DNA of 64,000 nt, taken from assembly GCF_019599505.1 (NCBI RefSeq), contig NZ_RKLT01000002.1, forward strand, positions 558,001 to 622,000. The letters run 5' to 3'. The notes under the pieces were generated by a model. The model saw only the letters and a program-made list of their open reading frames with translations. It was not told the origin of the DNA and searched no databases. Of the stretch, positions 27,505 through 35,339 are shown piece by piece. Each line of letters opens with the position of its first letter. The stretch's first letter is position 1. The DNA is from Haloarcula nitratireducens. GTDB lineage: Archaea > Halobacteriota > Halobacteria > Halobacteriales > Haloarculaceae. The position numbers and the translations under genes were made by a program.

Positions 27505-27780
27505 ATGGAGTGGAAACTGTTCGCGCACCTCAGAGACGCCGCCGACGGCCGAACCGTCAGCGTCGACATCGACGAGGGAGCGACGGTCGAGACGGCGCTC
27601 GACGAACTGCTGGCCGCTCGGCCGGCCCTGCGAGAGGAGGTCACGACGGACGGCGAGCTGGCCGACCACGTCCGCGTGCTCGTCGACGGCGAGGACCCCT
27701 TCGCCGCCGGCGACGGCCTCGCGACGACGGTCGATTCGGACACCGAACTGGCGCTGTTCCCGCCGGTCAGCGGCGGGTGA
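27505..27780 (+). CDS. samp1: ubiquitin-like small archaeal modifier protein (SAMP1/MoaD type)
   Basis: 91 residues, beta-grasp fold, ending FPPVSGG with the free C-terminal di-glycine needed for adenylation by UbaA. The start MEWKLFAHLRDAADGRTVSVDID and the ending DTELALFPPVSGG closely resemble Haloferax SAMP1. SAMP1 forms isopeptide bonds to protein lysines and also serves as MoaD-like sulfur carrier for molybdopterin. ATG 27505 gives the family N-terminus; a longer in-frame extension is out of character. No E1 or JAMM protease gene is in the window. Confidence 0.9.
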   Translation: MEWKLFAHLRDAADGRTVSVDIDEGATVETALDELLAARPALREEVTTDGELADHVRVLVDGEDPFAAGDGLATTVDSDTELALFPPVSGG

Positions 27781-27804
27781 CGGCGCGGGTGGGAGACGGC
27801 TCTC

Positions 27805-28707
27805 TCAGGTGAGGTCCGCCGACAGCACGAAATCGGGCCAGTCGGCGAGGCTCGCGCGGACGGCCGCCGCCTCGGCGGCGTGGCGCGGCGTCTCCGGAAG
27901 CAGGACGCGGGTGCCGTCGACGCCGAGGTCGGCGGCGTCGGCTCGAACCGCCTCGAACAGCGCCGCCGCGGCGTCGAGGTCCGTCCACGTCCCGACGGCG
28001 TACTCCGCGAGCGTCTCGTCTGCCGTCGGGTCGACCGTCTCCCGGACCCGCGCGGCCATCCCCCGCGTCCCGTCGCCCTTGACGGTGAAGACGGCCTGTT
28101 CGTCGGCCAGCGCGTGCAGGCGCTCGCGGGTCAACTCGGAGAGCGCCCACGTCTGCTCGGGGTCGAGCGCCAGCCCCGAGAGCGCGGTCCGGGCGTCGCT
28201 GTCGGTCCAGTAGCTCCACGCGGCCGCCGGGTCGCTCTCGACGACGAGGTCCGCAGGCGGCGTCTCGCCGCTCCCGCCGGGTTCGGGATGGGCCCACCGG
28301 AACTCGGCGAGGGGGTCGAACCCGGCGGCGATGGACTGGCCCAGGCCGGCGTCGTTCCACGAGAACACCATGTTGCGACCGACGGTCGCTCCCCGCTCGC
28401 TCGCCCAGTCCATCAACCGGTCGACCATCCGCAGGCCGAACCCCTCGCCGCGGTGGGCCGGGTCCACGCGGATACCCTGGAACCACGCCTCGCTCTCGGT
28501 CAGCAGGACGGCCTGACAGACCCCCGCCGCCGCACCGTCGGCCTCGACGACGACGGTGCGCTGGGCCGACCCGTCGCTCTCGACCCACTCGCGGAACACG
28601 TCGGGGATGTAATCGGCGGTCTCCGGTCGGTCGGCCCAGACCTTCTCGGCGAAGGCGACCACGTCCTCGTAGTCGTCGGCCCGCGCCTGCCGGACGGTCG
28701 GTTGCAT
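27805..28707 (-). CDS. GNAT-family N-acetyltransferase
   Basis: 300 residues. An N-terminal GNAT domain has VRQARADDYEDVVAFAEKVWADRPE and the acetyl-CoA-binding motif A region WFQGIRVDPAHRGEGFGLRMVDRLMDWASERGATVGRNMVFSWNDA (R-G-x-G-x-G/A-like: HRGEGFGLR). The C-terminal half (about 150-300) resembles a second, degenerate GNAT-like domain, as in two-domain haloarchaeal members. The substrate is unknown. The gene converges with samp1 and is head-to-tail with gatD upstream. Confidence 0.85.
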   Translation of the reverse strand: MQPTVRQARADDYEDVVAFAEKVWADRPETADYIPDVFREWVESDGSAQRTVVVEADGAAAGVCQAVLLTESEAWFQGIRVDPAHRGEGFGLRMVDRLMDWASERGATVGRNMVFSWNDAGLGQSIAAGFDPLAEFRWAHPEPGGSGETPPADLVVESDPAAAWSYWTDSDARTALSGLALDPEQTWALSELTRERLHALADEQAVFTVKGDGTRGMAARVRETVDPTADETLAEYAVGTWTDLDAAAALFEAVRADAADLGVDGTRVLLPETPRHAAEAAAVRASLADWPDFVLSADLT

Positions 28708-28798
28708 ACCCGATCGGTCGCGGCCCGCCGTGAAAAAGAATGGAGTCGTCCGGCGGTTTCCCGCGCTCGGCGTCAGCGATGTCGGGAGCGCGACCGTC

Positions 28799-30049
28799 TC
28801 AGAGCCACGGCGTCGAGCGGTCCTGAATCTCGCCGGCCAGCGATTCGTCCATCGCGTCGGCCACGTCGTCGGCGTTTTCGAGCGCCCACATGAGCTTCAC
28901 CTTCGCGGTGCCGGGCAGCATGTCCTCGCCCTCGACGACGCCGGCATCGAGTAAGTCGCGGCCGGTGTCGTAGACGCGGTCACAGACCCGTCCTTCGAGA
29001 CACTGGCTGGTCATCACGACCGGGATATCGAGGTCCTCGATGGTGTCTATCCACTCGGTGTTGACGTGGCCGAGCCCGGTGCCTTCGAGGACGAGACCCT
29101 CGGACCCCTCGGCGGCCGCCTCTAGTAGCGAGACGTCCATACCGGGCGTGAACTTCACGAGTTCCACGGCCGTCGAGATGTCGTCGTGAAGCGCCAGTTC
29201 GGCCGCGCCGCGCTCGGCGTACTCGCGGCGGAACGTGACCTCGTTGCCCTCGCTGGCCGCGCCGTAATCGACTTCGCCCAGCGGTTTCGCGCCGACCGTC
29301 TCGAAGGCATCCCGACGGGAGGTGTGGTTCTTCCGGACGCGGGTCCCGCGGTGGAGCGCACAGCGGTCGTCCGATTCGTCGGCGTGCATGCAGACCAGCA
29401 CCTCCGCGCAGTCACTTTTGGCGGCCTCGACGGCGCAGACGGCGTTCATCACGTTGTCCGAGGACGGGCGGTCCGCCGAGCGCTGACTGCCGGTGAAGAC
29501 GACGGGCACCGGCGTATCGAGCATGAAGGCGAGCGCGGAGGCGGTGAACTGCATCGTGTCGGTGCCGTGCATGACGACGACGCCGTCCGCGCCGGCCTCG
29601 ATCTCCTCCTCGACGGCCTGTGCCAACTCCCGCCAGACGGCGGGCGTCATGTTCTCCGAGAGGATGTTGGCGACGACGCGACCGCGGTAGTTCGCCATCC
29701 CCGCGAGGTCCGGCACCGCGCGAAGGACGTCCTCGGCGTCGAACTGGGCCGTCACCGCGCCGGTGCGGTAGTCGACGGTCGAGGCGATGGTCCCGCCGGT
29801 CGAGATGAGCGACACCGTCGGAAGGTCCTCGTCGAACTCGATCTCCGAGGTGCCCTGCTCGTCCTGCGCGCTCTCGACGTCGTAGACGTCCGATTCGAGG
29901 ACGTCCACGTCGGCCTCGTCGCGGTCGATCCCGACGTTGTACCCGCCGTCTAGCTTGACGACGACGTGGTCGGGCGTCGAAGAGGGGAGCAAGACGCCCT
30001 CGTAGCTCTGGTCCGCGCGTTCGACGCGGACCCGGTCGCCTGCGTTCAT
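28799..30049 (-). CDS. gatD: Glu-tRNA(Gln) amidotransferase subunit D
   Basis: 416 residues. Archaeal GatDE converts Glu-tRNA(Gln) to Gln-tRNA(Gln); GatD is the asparaginase-like glutaminase that supplies ammonia. The N-terminal GatD-specific SH3-like part reads MNAGDRVRVERADQSYEGVLLPSSTPDHVVVKLDGGYNVGI. The active-site Thr motifs are VSLISTGGTIASTVDY (first Thr) and GVVVMHGTDTMQFTA (second Thr, Asp), with the Lys-containing region later. ATG 30049 begins the known N-terminus, and an upstream frame is not supported. GatE is not in the window, as is usual when subunits are separate. Confidence 0.95.
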   Translation of the reverse strand: MNAGDRVRVERADQSYEGVLLPSSTPDHVVVKLDGGYNVGIDRDEADVDVLESDVYDVESAQDEQGTSEIEFDEDLPTVSLISTGGTIASTVDYRTGAVTAQFDAEDVLRAVPDLAGMANYRGRVVANILSENMTPAVWRELAQAVEEEIEAGADGVVVMHGTDTMQFTASALAFMLDTPVPVVFTGSQRSADRPSSDNVMNAVCAVEAAKSDCAEVLVCMHADESDDRCALHRGTRVRKNHTSRRDAFETVGAKPLGEVDYGAASEGNEVTFRREYAERGAAELALHDDISTAVELVKFTPGMDVSLLEAAAEGSEGLVLEGTGLGHVNTEWIDTIEDLDIPVVMTSQCLEGRVCDRVYDTGRDLLDAGVVEGEDMLPGTAKVKLMWALENADDVADAMDESLAGEIQDRSTPWL

Positions 30050-30421
30050 GCGCGGGGCTTCCCGCCGGCGTGACTTGAACCCATTCGTTTGGCCCGGTCG
30101 GCGATCGGTAGTCAACCCGGGCGTTCCGTTATCGAGCGGACCCGCGCCTCGGTACAGGCCCATCCCGTCGAGATGGCGGAAAATTTTATACTGGATAGAG
30201 AGAACCATTCGGTGATGTTCGCTTAGGAGAGAGCCGTCACACGAGAGCGCGGAGCCATACCGCTCTCGTGTCGGCGGGCGTCGAAGACGACGGTCGGTTT
30301 TCGAAGGCGGCCAGTAGCGTACCGTAGCGGTATCAGATCGGCGAAACAGCCGAGAGACCGTTACAGCCGCCCGTATCGCTCGCGAGACGTTTCGTGAGAT
30401 AGCGACCGCTATAGAGGATAC
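30050..30421. other. 370-bp spacer with TATA box, hairpin and motif copy
   Basis: A strong TATA-like TTTTATA at 30184-30190 (plus strand) is followed by an inverted repeat at 30240-30272 (arms ACACGAGAGCG/CGCTCTCGTGT). The promoter lies 230 bp before the first small ORF, so a long leader or a separate short RNA may be made. AGCGACCGCTATA at 30401-30413 is nearly the reverse complement of TATAGTGGTCGCT at 18289, one substitution apart. Confidence 0.45.
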
Positions 30422-30544
30422 ATGAGCGTGATTACCGCGAACCGACGACACCGCTCGAAGGATCCAGCAGTACAGGCGATCGAACAGCGAATCGACGAGA
30501 GAAGAGCGAATGCCGCTCGCACGTCGATGGAGGGAATCGCATGA
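30422..30544 (+). CDS. 40-codon ORF coupled to a methyltransferase gene
   Basis: Reads MSVITANRRHRSKDPAVQAIEQRIDERRANAARTSMEGIA. It overlaps the methyltransferase start as ATGA (30541-30544) and is preceded by the repeated AGCGACCGCTATA motif just before its ATG. The peptide is basic, unusual in a proteome of acidic proteins. It may be a short translated leader controlling downstream translation or a real small protein. Family not recognised. Confidence 0.45.
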   Translation: MSVITANRRHRSKDPAVQAIEQRIDERRANAARTSMEGIA

Positions 30545-31347
30545 CGCAACGTCCGACAGAAAACGATATAGGCGACGTCGGAGCCGCGAACCAGCGGCTC
30601 TGGGACGCCTGGAGCGACGGGTTCCAGGCGATGTGGAACGCCGACACGGCGGAGGGAGATCTCCCGCCGGCCCCGTTCCCGCTTCCCGACGCCGGTGCCC
30701 CGGAGTGGTCAGCGAATTGGTGTCCCGAGCTCGACGGCGCGGACTTCGTCGAACTGGGCTGTGGCGGCGGGCAGGCCGCGGTCGGTGCCGCCCGCGAGGG
30801 GGTCGAGACCGCGGTGGGGCTCGATTTCTCGACGGAGCAGCTCCGTCACGCGACGCATCTGCGGGACCTGTACGGGGTCGACGCCGAGTTCGTCGCGGGC
30901 GACGTGACGGACGCGCCGTTCGCCGACGACGCCTTCGATATCGTGTACTCCGGCTGGGTGTACTTCATGGTCGAAGACGTCGAGGCGGCCTTCCGGGAGG
31001 CCCGACGGGTGCTGCGAGACGGCGGTCTGTTCGTCTTCGACGTCCCCCATCCGTTCTACGAGTTGTTCGACCCGGAGACCAACGAACTCGAGCGGAGCTA
31101 TCACTCGTCCGGTCCCAGACGCAACAACGTCGACCACGACTTGGAGGAGGACATGATCGTCTTCGACCGAACGGTCGGCGAACTCCACAACGCGCTCGTC
31201 GAGACCGGGTTCACCGTCGAGCGTCTCCTCGAACAGCCGGATATGGACGACCCGGAGGAGTACGAGGACAACCCCGTCGATAGCTTCCAGCCGGAGCTGG
31301 TGTCGATGGTCCCCCGGTCGCTGCAGTTCTGGGCGCGCGTAGCGTAG
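30541..31347 (+). CDS. class I SAM-dependent methyltransferase
   Basis: 268 residues. Motif I is DFVELGCGGGQAAVGAAREGVETAVGLDFS with Gly-rich loop and acidic strand end; motif II/III regions are FVAGDVTDAPFADDAFDIVYSGWVYFMVEDVEAAFREARRVLRDGG. This is the Methyltransf_11/UbiE-like organisation. The N-terminus (NQRLWDAWSDGFQAMWN) is typical of small-molecule methyltransferases in haloarchaea. Substrate unknown. It is translationally coupled to the 40-codon ORF. Confidence 0.85.
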   Translation: MTQRPTENDIGDVGAANQRLWDAWSDGFQAMWNADTAEGDLPPAPFPLPDAGAPEWSANWCPELDGADFVELGCGGGQAAVGAAREGVETAVGLDFSTEQLRHATHLRDLYGVDAEFVAGDVTDAPFADDAFDIVYSGWVYFMVEDVEAAFREARRVLRDGGLFVFDVPHPFYELFDPETNELERSYHSSGPRRNNVDHDLEEDMIVFDRTVGELHNALVETGFTVERLLEQPDMDDPEEYEDNPVDSFQPELVSMVPRSLQFWARVA

Positions 31348-31436
31348 CCTGCAGCAGACGGTGGTTTCCGCCGTGAACAACGCTTACAGGGAAACTCTCC
31401 ACAAAGGACATACGTCACGCGTACCGAGTCACTGCT

Positions 31437-31946
31437 ATGGCAGAGCGAACGGAGGAGCGAACCCGCGAGACCGAGGCGACCGCCGACAGCGCCGCGACCG
31501 AGGTCGATACGGGCGTCGACGTCGGCCGCCTCGACGGGTTTCAGACCGACACCGCCGAGGCGGAACCCGAAAGCGGCGGGAGTTACTTCTCCCTGCGGGC
31601 GCTGCTGGTCGCGTTCGTCGCGGTCGGCGGCGGGATCGCCGTCGGGAGCCTCGTTCCGATACTTCCGTTCGTGGCGCTCCTCGGCATCCCCGCGGGCGCG
31701 TTCGTCCACGGATTGATCGCCGGCGAGCGCCGCTACGTCGAGTCGGCGCTCGCCGGCGGCGTCTCCGCCGGCCTCGTCGCGGTCTCGTCCTTTCTCTCGC
31801 AGTTCGTGCTGCGAGGGGTGGCCGGCGGCGACCTCGGGATGGGCCCGCTGTTCGCCGTCGCGGCCGCCGTCGGTCTCGTCCTCGCGCTGGTGGGACACTA
31901 CTTCGGCCGCGACCTCAGAGACGGCCTGACCCGCGATATCGAGTAG
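31437..31946 (+). CDS. membrane protein of unknown function
   Basis: 169 residues. The first 50 residues are acidic and polar (TEERTRETEATADSAATEVDTG), followed by three to four helices: LRALLVAFVAVGGGIAVGSLVPILPFVALLGIPAGAFVHGLI, then ALAGGVSAGLVAVSSFLSQFVL and PLFAVAAAVGLVLALVGHYFG. The alternating Gly-rich helices resemble DUF456-like haloarchaeal proteins; the assignment is uncertain. Its stop codon abuts that of the convergent regulator gene with no gap. Confidence 0.6.
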   Translation: MAERTEERTRETEATADSAATEVDTGVDVGRLDGFQTDTAEAEPESGGSYFSLRALLVAFVAVGGGIAVGSLVPILPFVALLGIPAGAFVHGLIAGERRYVESALAGGVSAGLVAVSSFLSQFVLRGVAGGDLGMGPLFAVAAAVGLVLALVGHYFGRDLRDGLTRDIE

Positions 31947-32594
31947 CTACCGGAGCCGCCAGCCGTCGGCCGTCTCCTCGACGACGCCCTCGCCGTCGAG
32001 GCGACCGAGCGCCTCCTCGACGAGTTCCGGCGGGGCCTCGATCTCCCGCGAGAGCCGCGGGATCGAACGCTCGCCGCGAGCGAGCGCGCTCACCAGTTCG
32101 GCGTACAGGCGGCCGTTGTCGTCCTCGACGCTCTCGTCGAACTGATCGCGTATCTTGGTCACGCGCCCCTGTACCCACCGCTGGGCCAGCGAAAGCTCGT
32201 TTTCGAGCTGTTCGAGGCGTTCGAGTTCGTGGGCGAGGTCGCGGAGGTCGCTGCCGTCCTCGTCGCTGACGTCGATCGAGAGGTGGCGGCAAGTCGATAT
32301 ATCGAGACCGGGATTCGCGGGATAGGCGCTCTTGGTCCCGAACTCGTAGGGCGAGACGCGCACTTCGAGGCGGAGGTTCCGCGCGATGGAGAAGTACTTC
32401 CGCCGCTGGTCGTCGGTGCGTGACTCGACGAGGCCGGCGTCTTCGAGTTTCTGGAGGTGGTCGATGACTGCCTTCGGGCTGACGCCGATGTACTCGCTTA
32501 TCTCGGTCACGTAACAGGGTTTGTGTGCGAGCAAGCGGAGGATGCGCCGCCGGTTGGCGTTCCCCAGCAAGTCGAGCAACTCGGCGGAGTCCAT
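31947..32594 (-). CDS. ArsR-type winged-helix regulator with C-terminal second wing
   Basis: 215 residues. The N-terminal HTH reads LLDLLGNANRRRILRLLAHKPCYVTEISEYIGVSPKAVIDHLQKLEDAGLVESRTDDQRRKYFSIA, an ArsR/HTH_20 pattern. The middle contains a coiled-coil-like stretch (DLRDLAHELERLEQLENELSLAQRWVQGRV), probably for dimerisation. The C-terminus (LVSALARGERSIPRLSREIEAPPELVEEALGRLDGEGVVEETADGWRL) looks like a second winged helix. Two DNA-binding wings would permit bridging. No metal-binding Cys cluster is visible except CYV and CRH, so the ligand is unknown. Confidence 0.8.
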   Translation of the reverse strand: MDSAELLDLLGNANRRRILRLLAHKPCYVTEISEYIGVSPKAVIDHLQKLEDAGLVESRTDDQRRKYFSIARNLRLEVRVSPYEFGTKSAYPANPGLDISTCRHLSIDVSDEDGSDLRDLAHELERLEQLENELSLAQRWVQGRVTKIRDQFDESVEDDNGRLYAELVSALARGERSIPRLSREIEAPPELVEEALGRLDGEGVVEETADGWRLR

Positions 32595-32644
32595 TCACCT
32601 GAGGATAGCGTGTCGCGGTAGAAAAGGGTGACTCTCAGCGGCCG

Positions 32645-34057
32645 TCAGTTCCCGCGGCCCTCGGGTGGTCCCGCCCCGCCGCCGTCGCTCGTCTCGTCGC
32701 CGTCGTCGCTCGTCTCGTCGCTGCCCTGCCCGTTACCGCGTTGGCCATTTCCCGAACCACCGGCGTCCCCATCGCCGCTCTCAATAGTCTTTGTCGAGCC
32801 GTCACTACTGCCCTCTGAATCCGTACTATCCCCTTCGGTCGCTGATTCGGTCACGGTCGCCGTTTCGGTATCGGTCGTCGCCGTTTCGTTCTCAACCGTG
32901 TCAGTCGCCGTCGTTTCGGTTTCCTCGGTATCGGTCGCCGTATCGGTTCCGCTCACGTCTGCCGGTGATCGCTGTCCGCTAGGCGCGCTCTCGACGTCGG
33001 TCGGCGTTCGATCGCCGTTCGACTGGTCCGAGGCGTTCGAAGCCCGCGCGCTTCCGTTCGTTCGGTTTCGGACGGCCGTCGGGGAACTACCGGCGTTCGA
33101 TGGGTTTCGAATACTTGAGGGAGAAGCGCTTCCGTTCGTCCGGTTCTGGGCGTTTGAGGGCGGTCCGCTGTCGTTCGTCCGACTCCGGACGTCTGTCGGA
33201 GGGCCGGTGACGTTCGTCCGGTTCTGAGCGTTTGAGGGCGGTTCACTGGCGTTCGTCTGACTCTGAGTCTCCGTCGGAGGGCCGGTAACGTTCGTCCGGT
33301 TTCGAACGTCTGTTGAGGGGCCAGTGACGTTCGTCCGATTCCGAACCGCTGTCGGTGGTCCACTGGCGTTCGACCGATTCTGAGCGTTTGAGGGCGGTCC
33401 ACTGGCGTTCGGCCGGTTTCGAACGTCCGCCGACGGGCCGCTGCGCGTCTCGTTCTCGGTTCGCGGTCCGGCGTTCGTCGATGGACCCGCGTCCGTCGGC
33501 GGTCCCGCGTTCTCCGGCGGGCCGTTCCCGATCTCGCGGGCGATGACGGCGATCTCGGGTCCCGATATCTCACTGGCGTTCTCTCTGAGACGCTGTATCC
33601 GTTCGGTGTCGACGTTCGCCTCGGCCGCCGCCTCGTCGGTGTCGTTGACCGCGGTCCGCAGCGCCTTGATACGGGCGTCGAGTTGGCTCTTCTGTGCGAT
33701 GTAGGCGGTAGGGGGCACCGAGTCGTTCTCGTAGCGCGCTTCCAACCGCTGGTTCCGCTCCCGTAGCCGGTCGAGGCGATCTTCGAGCGTGCCGGTTCGG
33801 TTCGTCACGAGGTCGGTCCGCTGGCTCTCGTTGGCCCGCTGGAAGTTGGCCTTCCACATCTCGTTCTCGACCGTCCCGTCGGCGGCGGCCGAACTGGACT
33901 GCAGGAAGACCGTCAACTGCGTCCCGAGACCGGGACCGCTCCCGTTGGTCGCGGCGGCGTCCGGCGTCACCGTCTCCTGCGCCGAGACGGCCGGCAGCCC
34001 GACGAGGGCGACGGCGACGACACAGGTCACCAGTACCACACCGTGGCGGCGAGTCAT
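32645..34057 (-). CDS. secreted repeat protein rich in N-glycosylation sequons
   Basis: 470 residues. A Sec-like signal (MTRRHGVVLVTCVVAVALVGLPAVSAQE) with an AxA-type end is followed by a conserved-looking domain (about 30-175) with a helical coil (LEDRLDRLRERNQRLEARYEND) found in other haloarchaeal secreted proteins. Residues 206-349 contain about 11 copies of a 13-residue unit like TGPPTDVRNRTNV, each giving one or two N-x-S/T sequons. The tail (350-470) is Thr/Glu/Ser/Asp/Gly low-complexity. No C-terminal anchor or PGF motif is visible, so it is probably released or bound by charge. It is likely heavily N-glycosylated; function unknown. Confidence 0.75.
   Translation of the reverse strand: MTRRHGVVLVTCVVAVALVGLPAVSAQETVTPDAAATNGSGPGLGTQLTVFLQSSSAAADGTVENEMWKANFQRANESQRTDLVTNRTGTLEDRLDRLRERNQRLEARYENDSVPPTAYIAQKSQLDARIKALRTAVNDTDEAAAEANVDTERIQRLRENASEISGPEIAVIAREIGNGPPENAGPPTDAGPSTNAGPRTENETRSGPSADVRNRPNASGPPSNAQNRSNASGPPTAVRNRTNVTGPSTDVRNRTNVTGPPTETQSQTNASEPPSNAQNRTNVTGPPTDVRSRTNDSGPPSNAQNRTNGSASPSSIRNPSNAGSSPTAVRNRTNGSARASNASDQSNGDRTPTDVESAPSGQRSPADVSGTDTATDTEETETTATDTVENETATTDTETATVTESATEGDSTDSEGSSDGSTKTIESGDGDAGGSGNGQRGNGQGSDETSDDGDETSDGGGAGPPEGRGN
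33011..33442 (-). repeat. tandem 39-bp repeats encoding sequon-rich 13-residue units
   Basis: About 11 degenerate units lie in frame within the secreted protein gene. Codons differ between units while the Gly-Pro-Pro and Asn-Arg-Thr positions are kept, which suggests old expansion with selection on the protein. Confidence 0.7.
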
Positions 34058-34152
34058 CTATACGTGTCAATTACCGACTGTACATAAAAACCGACAGCTT
34101 CGTTCGCTTCGTTCAACCCTCACCGAAACGACCGCAGATAGTCCAACAGCGT

Positions 34153-34788
34153 TTAAGCCGCCTGCTCCGCCGGTGGCATGATACTCCATGCAATAACGAC
34201 CGAGAGGACCGACAGCGCGACGGTGGCCCCGACGAGCGCGGGGCCGGGTTCGTAGCGCAGGGGCGGATAGTACCCGAAGCCGTAGTCGAGGACGTCGTTC
34301 ACCAGGGCCAGCGCGAGCGCGGTGAGGAGCGCCCCGCGGGTCGTCCGGCCGTAGTGAGGGACGAGGAGCCCCTCGGCGACGAAGCCGACGTGCGTGACGA
34401 TGATACCGAAGTACGCCCACGGCGCGGGGAAGTAGACGTCGAACCCGAGATTGAGCGCGACGACGGTCCAGACGCCCATCTTCACCAGCCAGACGAGCGC
34501 GATGGTGTGGAGGTACGCGAGCGGCAGGTTCGTCGGCACGTCGTCGAGCGACCGGCCGAGAAAGGGCAGGAGGGTCACCAGCGACAGCGTCAGCAGGAAC
34601 AGCGCGGCGGGCGAATCGGCGTACAGCGGCCAGAGAAACGTCGATACCTCCGGCATCGTCTCCACGTAGTAGCGGACGCCGACCAGGATCGCCACGACGT
34701 TGATCAGTACCAGCCACACCAGACTCGGCGCGTTCTCCAGATAGTACCGCGCGTAGCGTCGCGGTAACGGCCCCCGCTCGTTGCTCAT
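34153..34788 (-). CDS. DUF1405 family membrane protein
   Basis: 211 residues with about six helices (PSLVWLVLINVVAILVGVRYYVET, SPAALFLLTLSLVTLLPFLG, LAYLHTIALVWLVKMGVWTVVALN, AYFGIIVTHVGFVAEGLLVPHYG, RGALLTALALALVNDVLDYGFGYYP). The pattern FLWPLYADSPAALFLL and the conserved late Asp-Tyr-Gly are as in the archaeal/bacillar DUF1405 family. The function is unknown. A DUF5802-like gene diverges from it about 140 bp away. Confidence 0.82.
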   Translation of the reverse strand: MSNERGPLPRRYARYYLENAPSLVWLVLINVVAILVGVRYYVETMPEVSTFLWPLYADSPAALFLLTLSLVTLLPFLGRSLDDVPTNLPLAYLHTIALVWLVKMGVWTVVALNLGFDVYFPAPWAYFGIIVTHVGFVAEGLLVPHYGRTTRGALLTALALALVNDVLDYGFGYYPPLRYEPGPALVGATVALSVLSVVIAWSIMPPAEQAA

Positions 34789-34928
34789 ACGCCCCGTCTC
34801 ACCCCGGCGGGCGGAAACCCTGTCGGTCCCGTGGCAGATCCCGCGCGATAGTTCGGTGAGATTGCACGACGGGAAAAGGATGGCGGCGAAAGCTTATGTG
34901 TGTGAATAACAAACAGTAGGGCGTACGG

Positions 34929-35294
34929 ATGTTCGAACAGTTCTCCCGCGGCTACTACCTCGGTCGCCTGTACGTCGAGCCGCGCGCCGACGGCGCGGCC
35001 GCGATGTGTCGGGACCAGCACGAGCGCGTCAACGAGCAGTTATACGCCACGGGCGAGGGCGTCACGCGCACAGACCTCCCGCTCGTGATGAAGCTCGGTT
35101 CGCGGCACTTCGCGGTTCACGGCGACGAACGGGTCCCGGCGGATACCCTCGCGGTTCCCGAGACCGTCCTCGATTCGGCGAATATCCGGAACCCGCCCAG
35201 TCTGAGCGAAGTGTTCCTCGCCAAGGCCGACCACGCGGCCCAACTGCTGTCGGTGACCGACGCCACGTCGGCGCTGCCCGATAGCGCCGTGTAG
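34929..35294 (+). CDS. DUF5802-like protein
   Basis: 121 residues beginning MFEQFSRGYYLGRLYVEP, a conserved haloarchaeal N-terminus, with RADGAAAMCRDQHERVNEQLYATGEGVTRTDLPLVMKLGSRHF following. It is soluble, without membrane segments or metal clusters. The strand-rich middle and the LPLVMKLGSRHFAVHGDERVPADTLAVP segment suggest a small ligand-binding or structural domain; function unknown. An A/T-rich stretch (AAAGCTTATGTGTGTGAATAA, shown partly) just upstream is a likely promoter. Confidence 0.78.
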   Translation: MFEQFSRGYYLGRLYVEPRADGAAAMCRDQHERVNEQLYATGEGVTRTDLPLVMKLGSRHFAVHGDERVPADTLAVPETVLDSANIRNPPSLSEVFLAKADHAAQLLSVTDATSALPDSAV

Positions 35295-35339
35295 TCCCGG
35301 CAGCCACTTTTAAGCCGGTTCCCCGTGGCTGTCCAGTCG

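Noticed and set aside
32645..33500. Opposite-strand Ser/Val-rich frames through the repeat protein gene
   Set aside because: They arise from the tandem 39-bp repeats read on the other strand. The minus-strand frame has a signal peptide and sequons.
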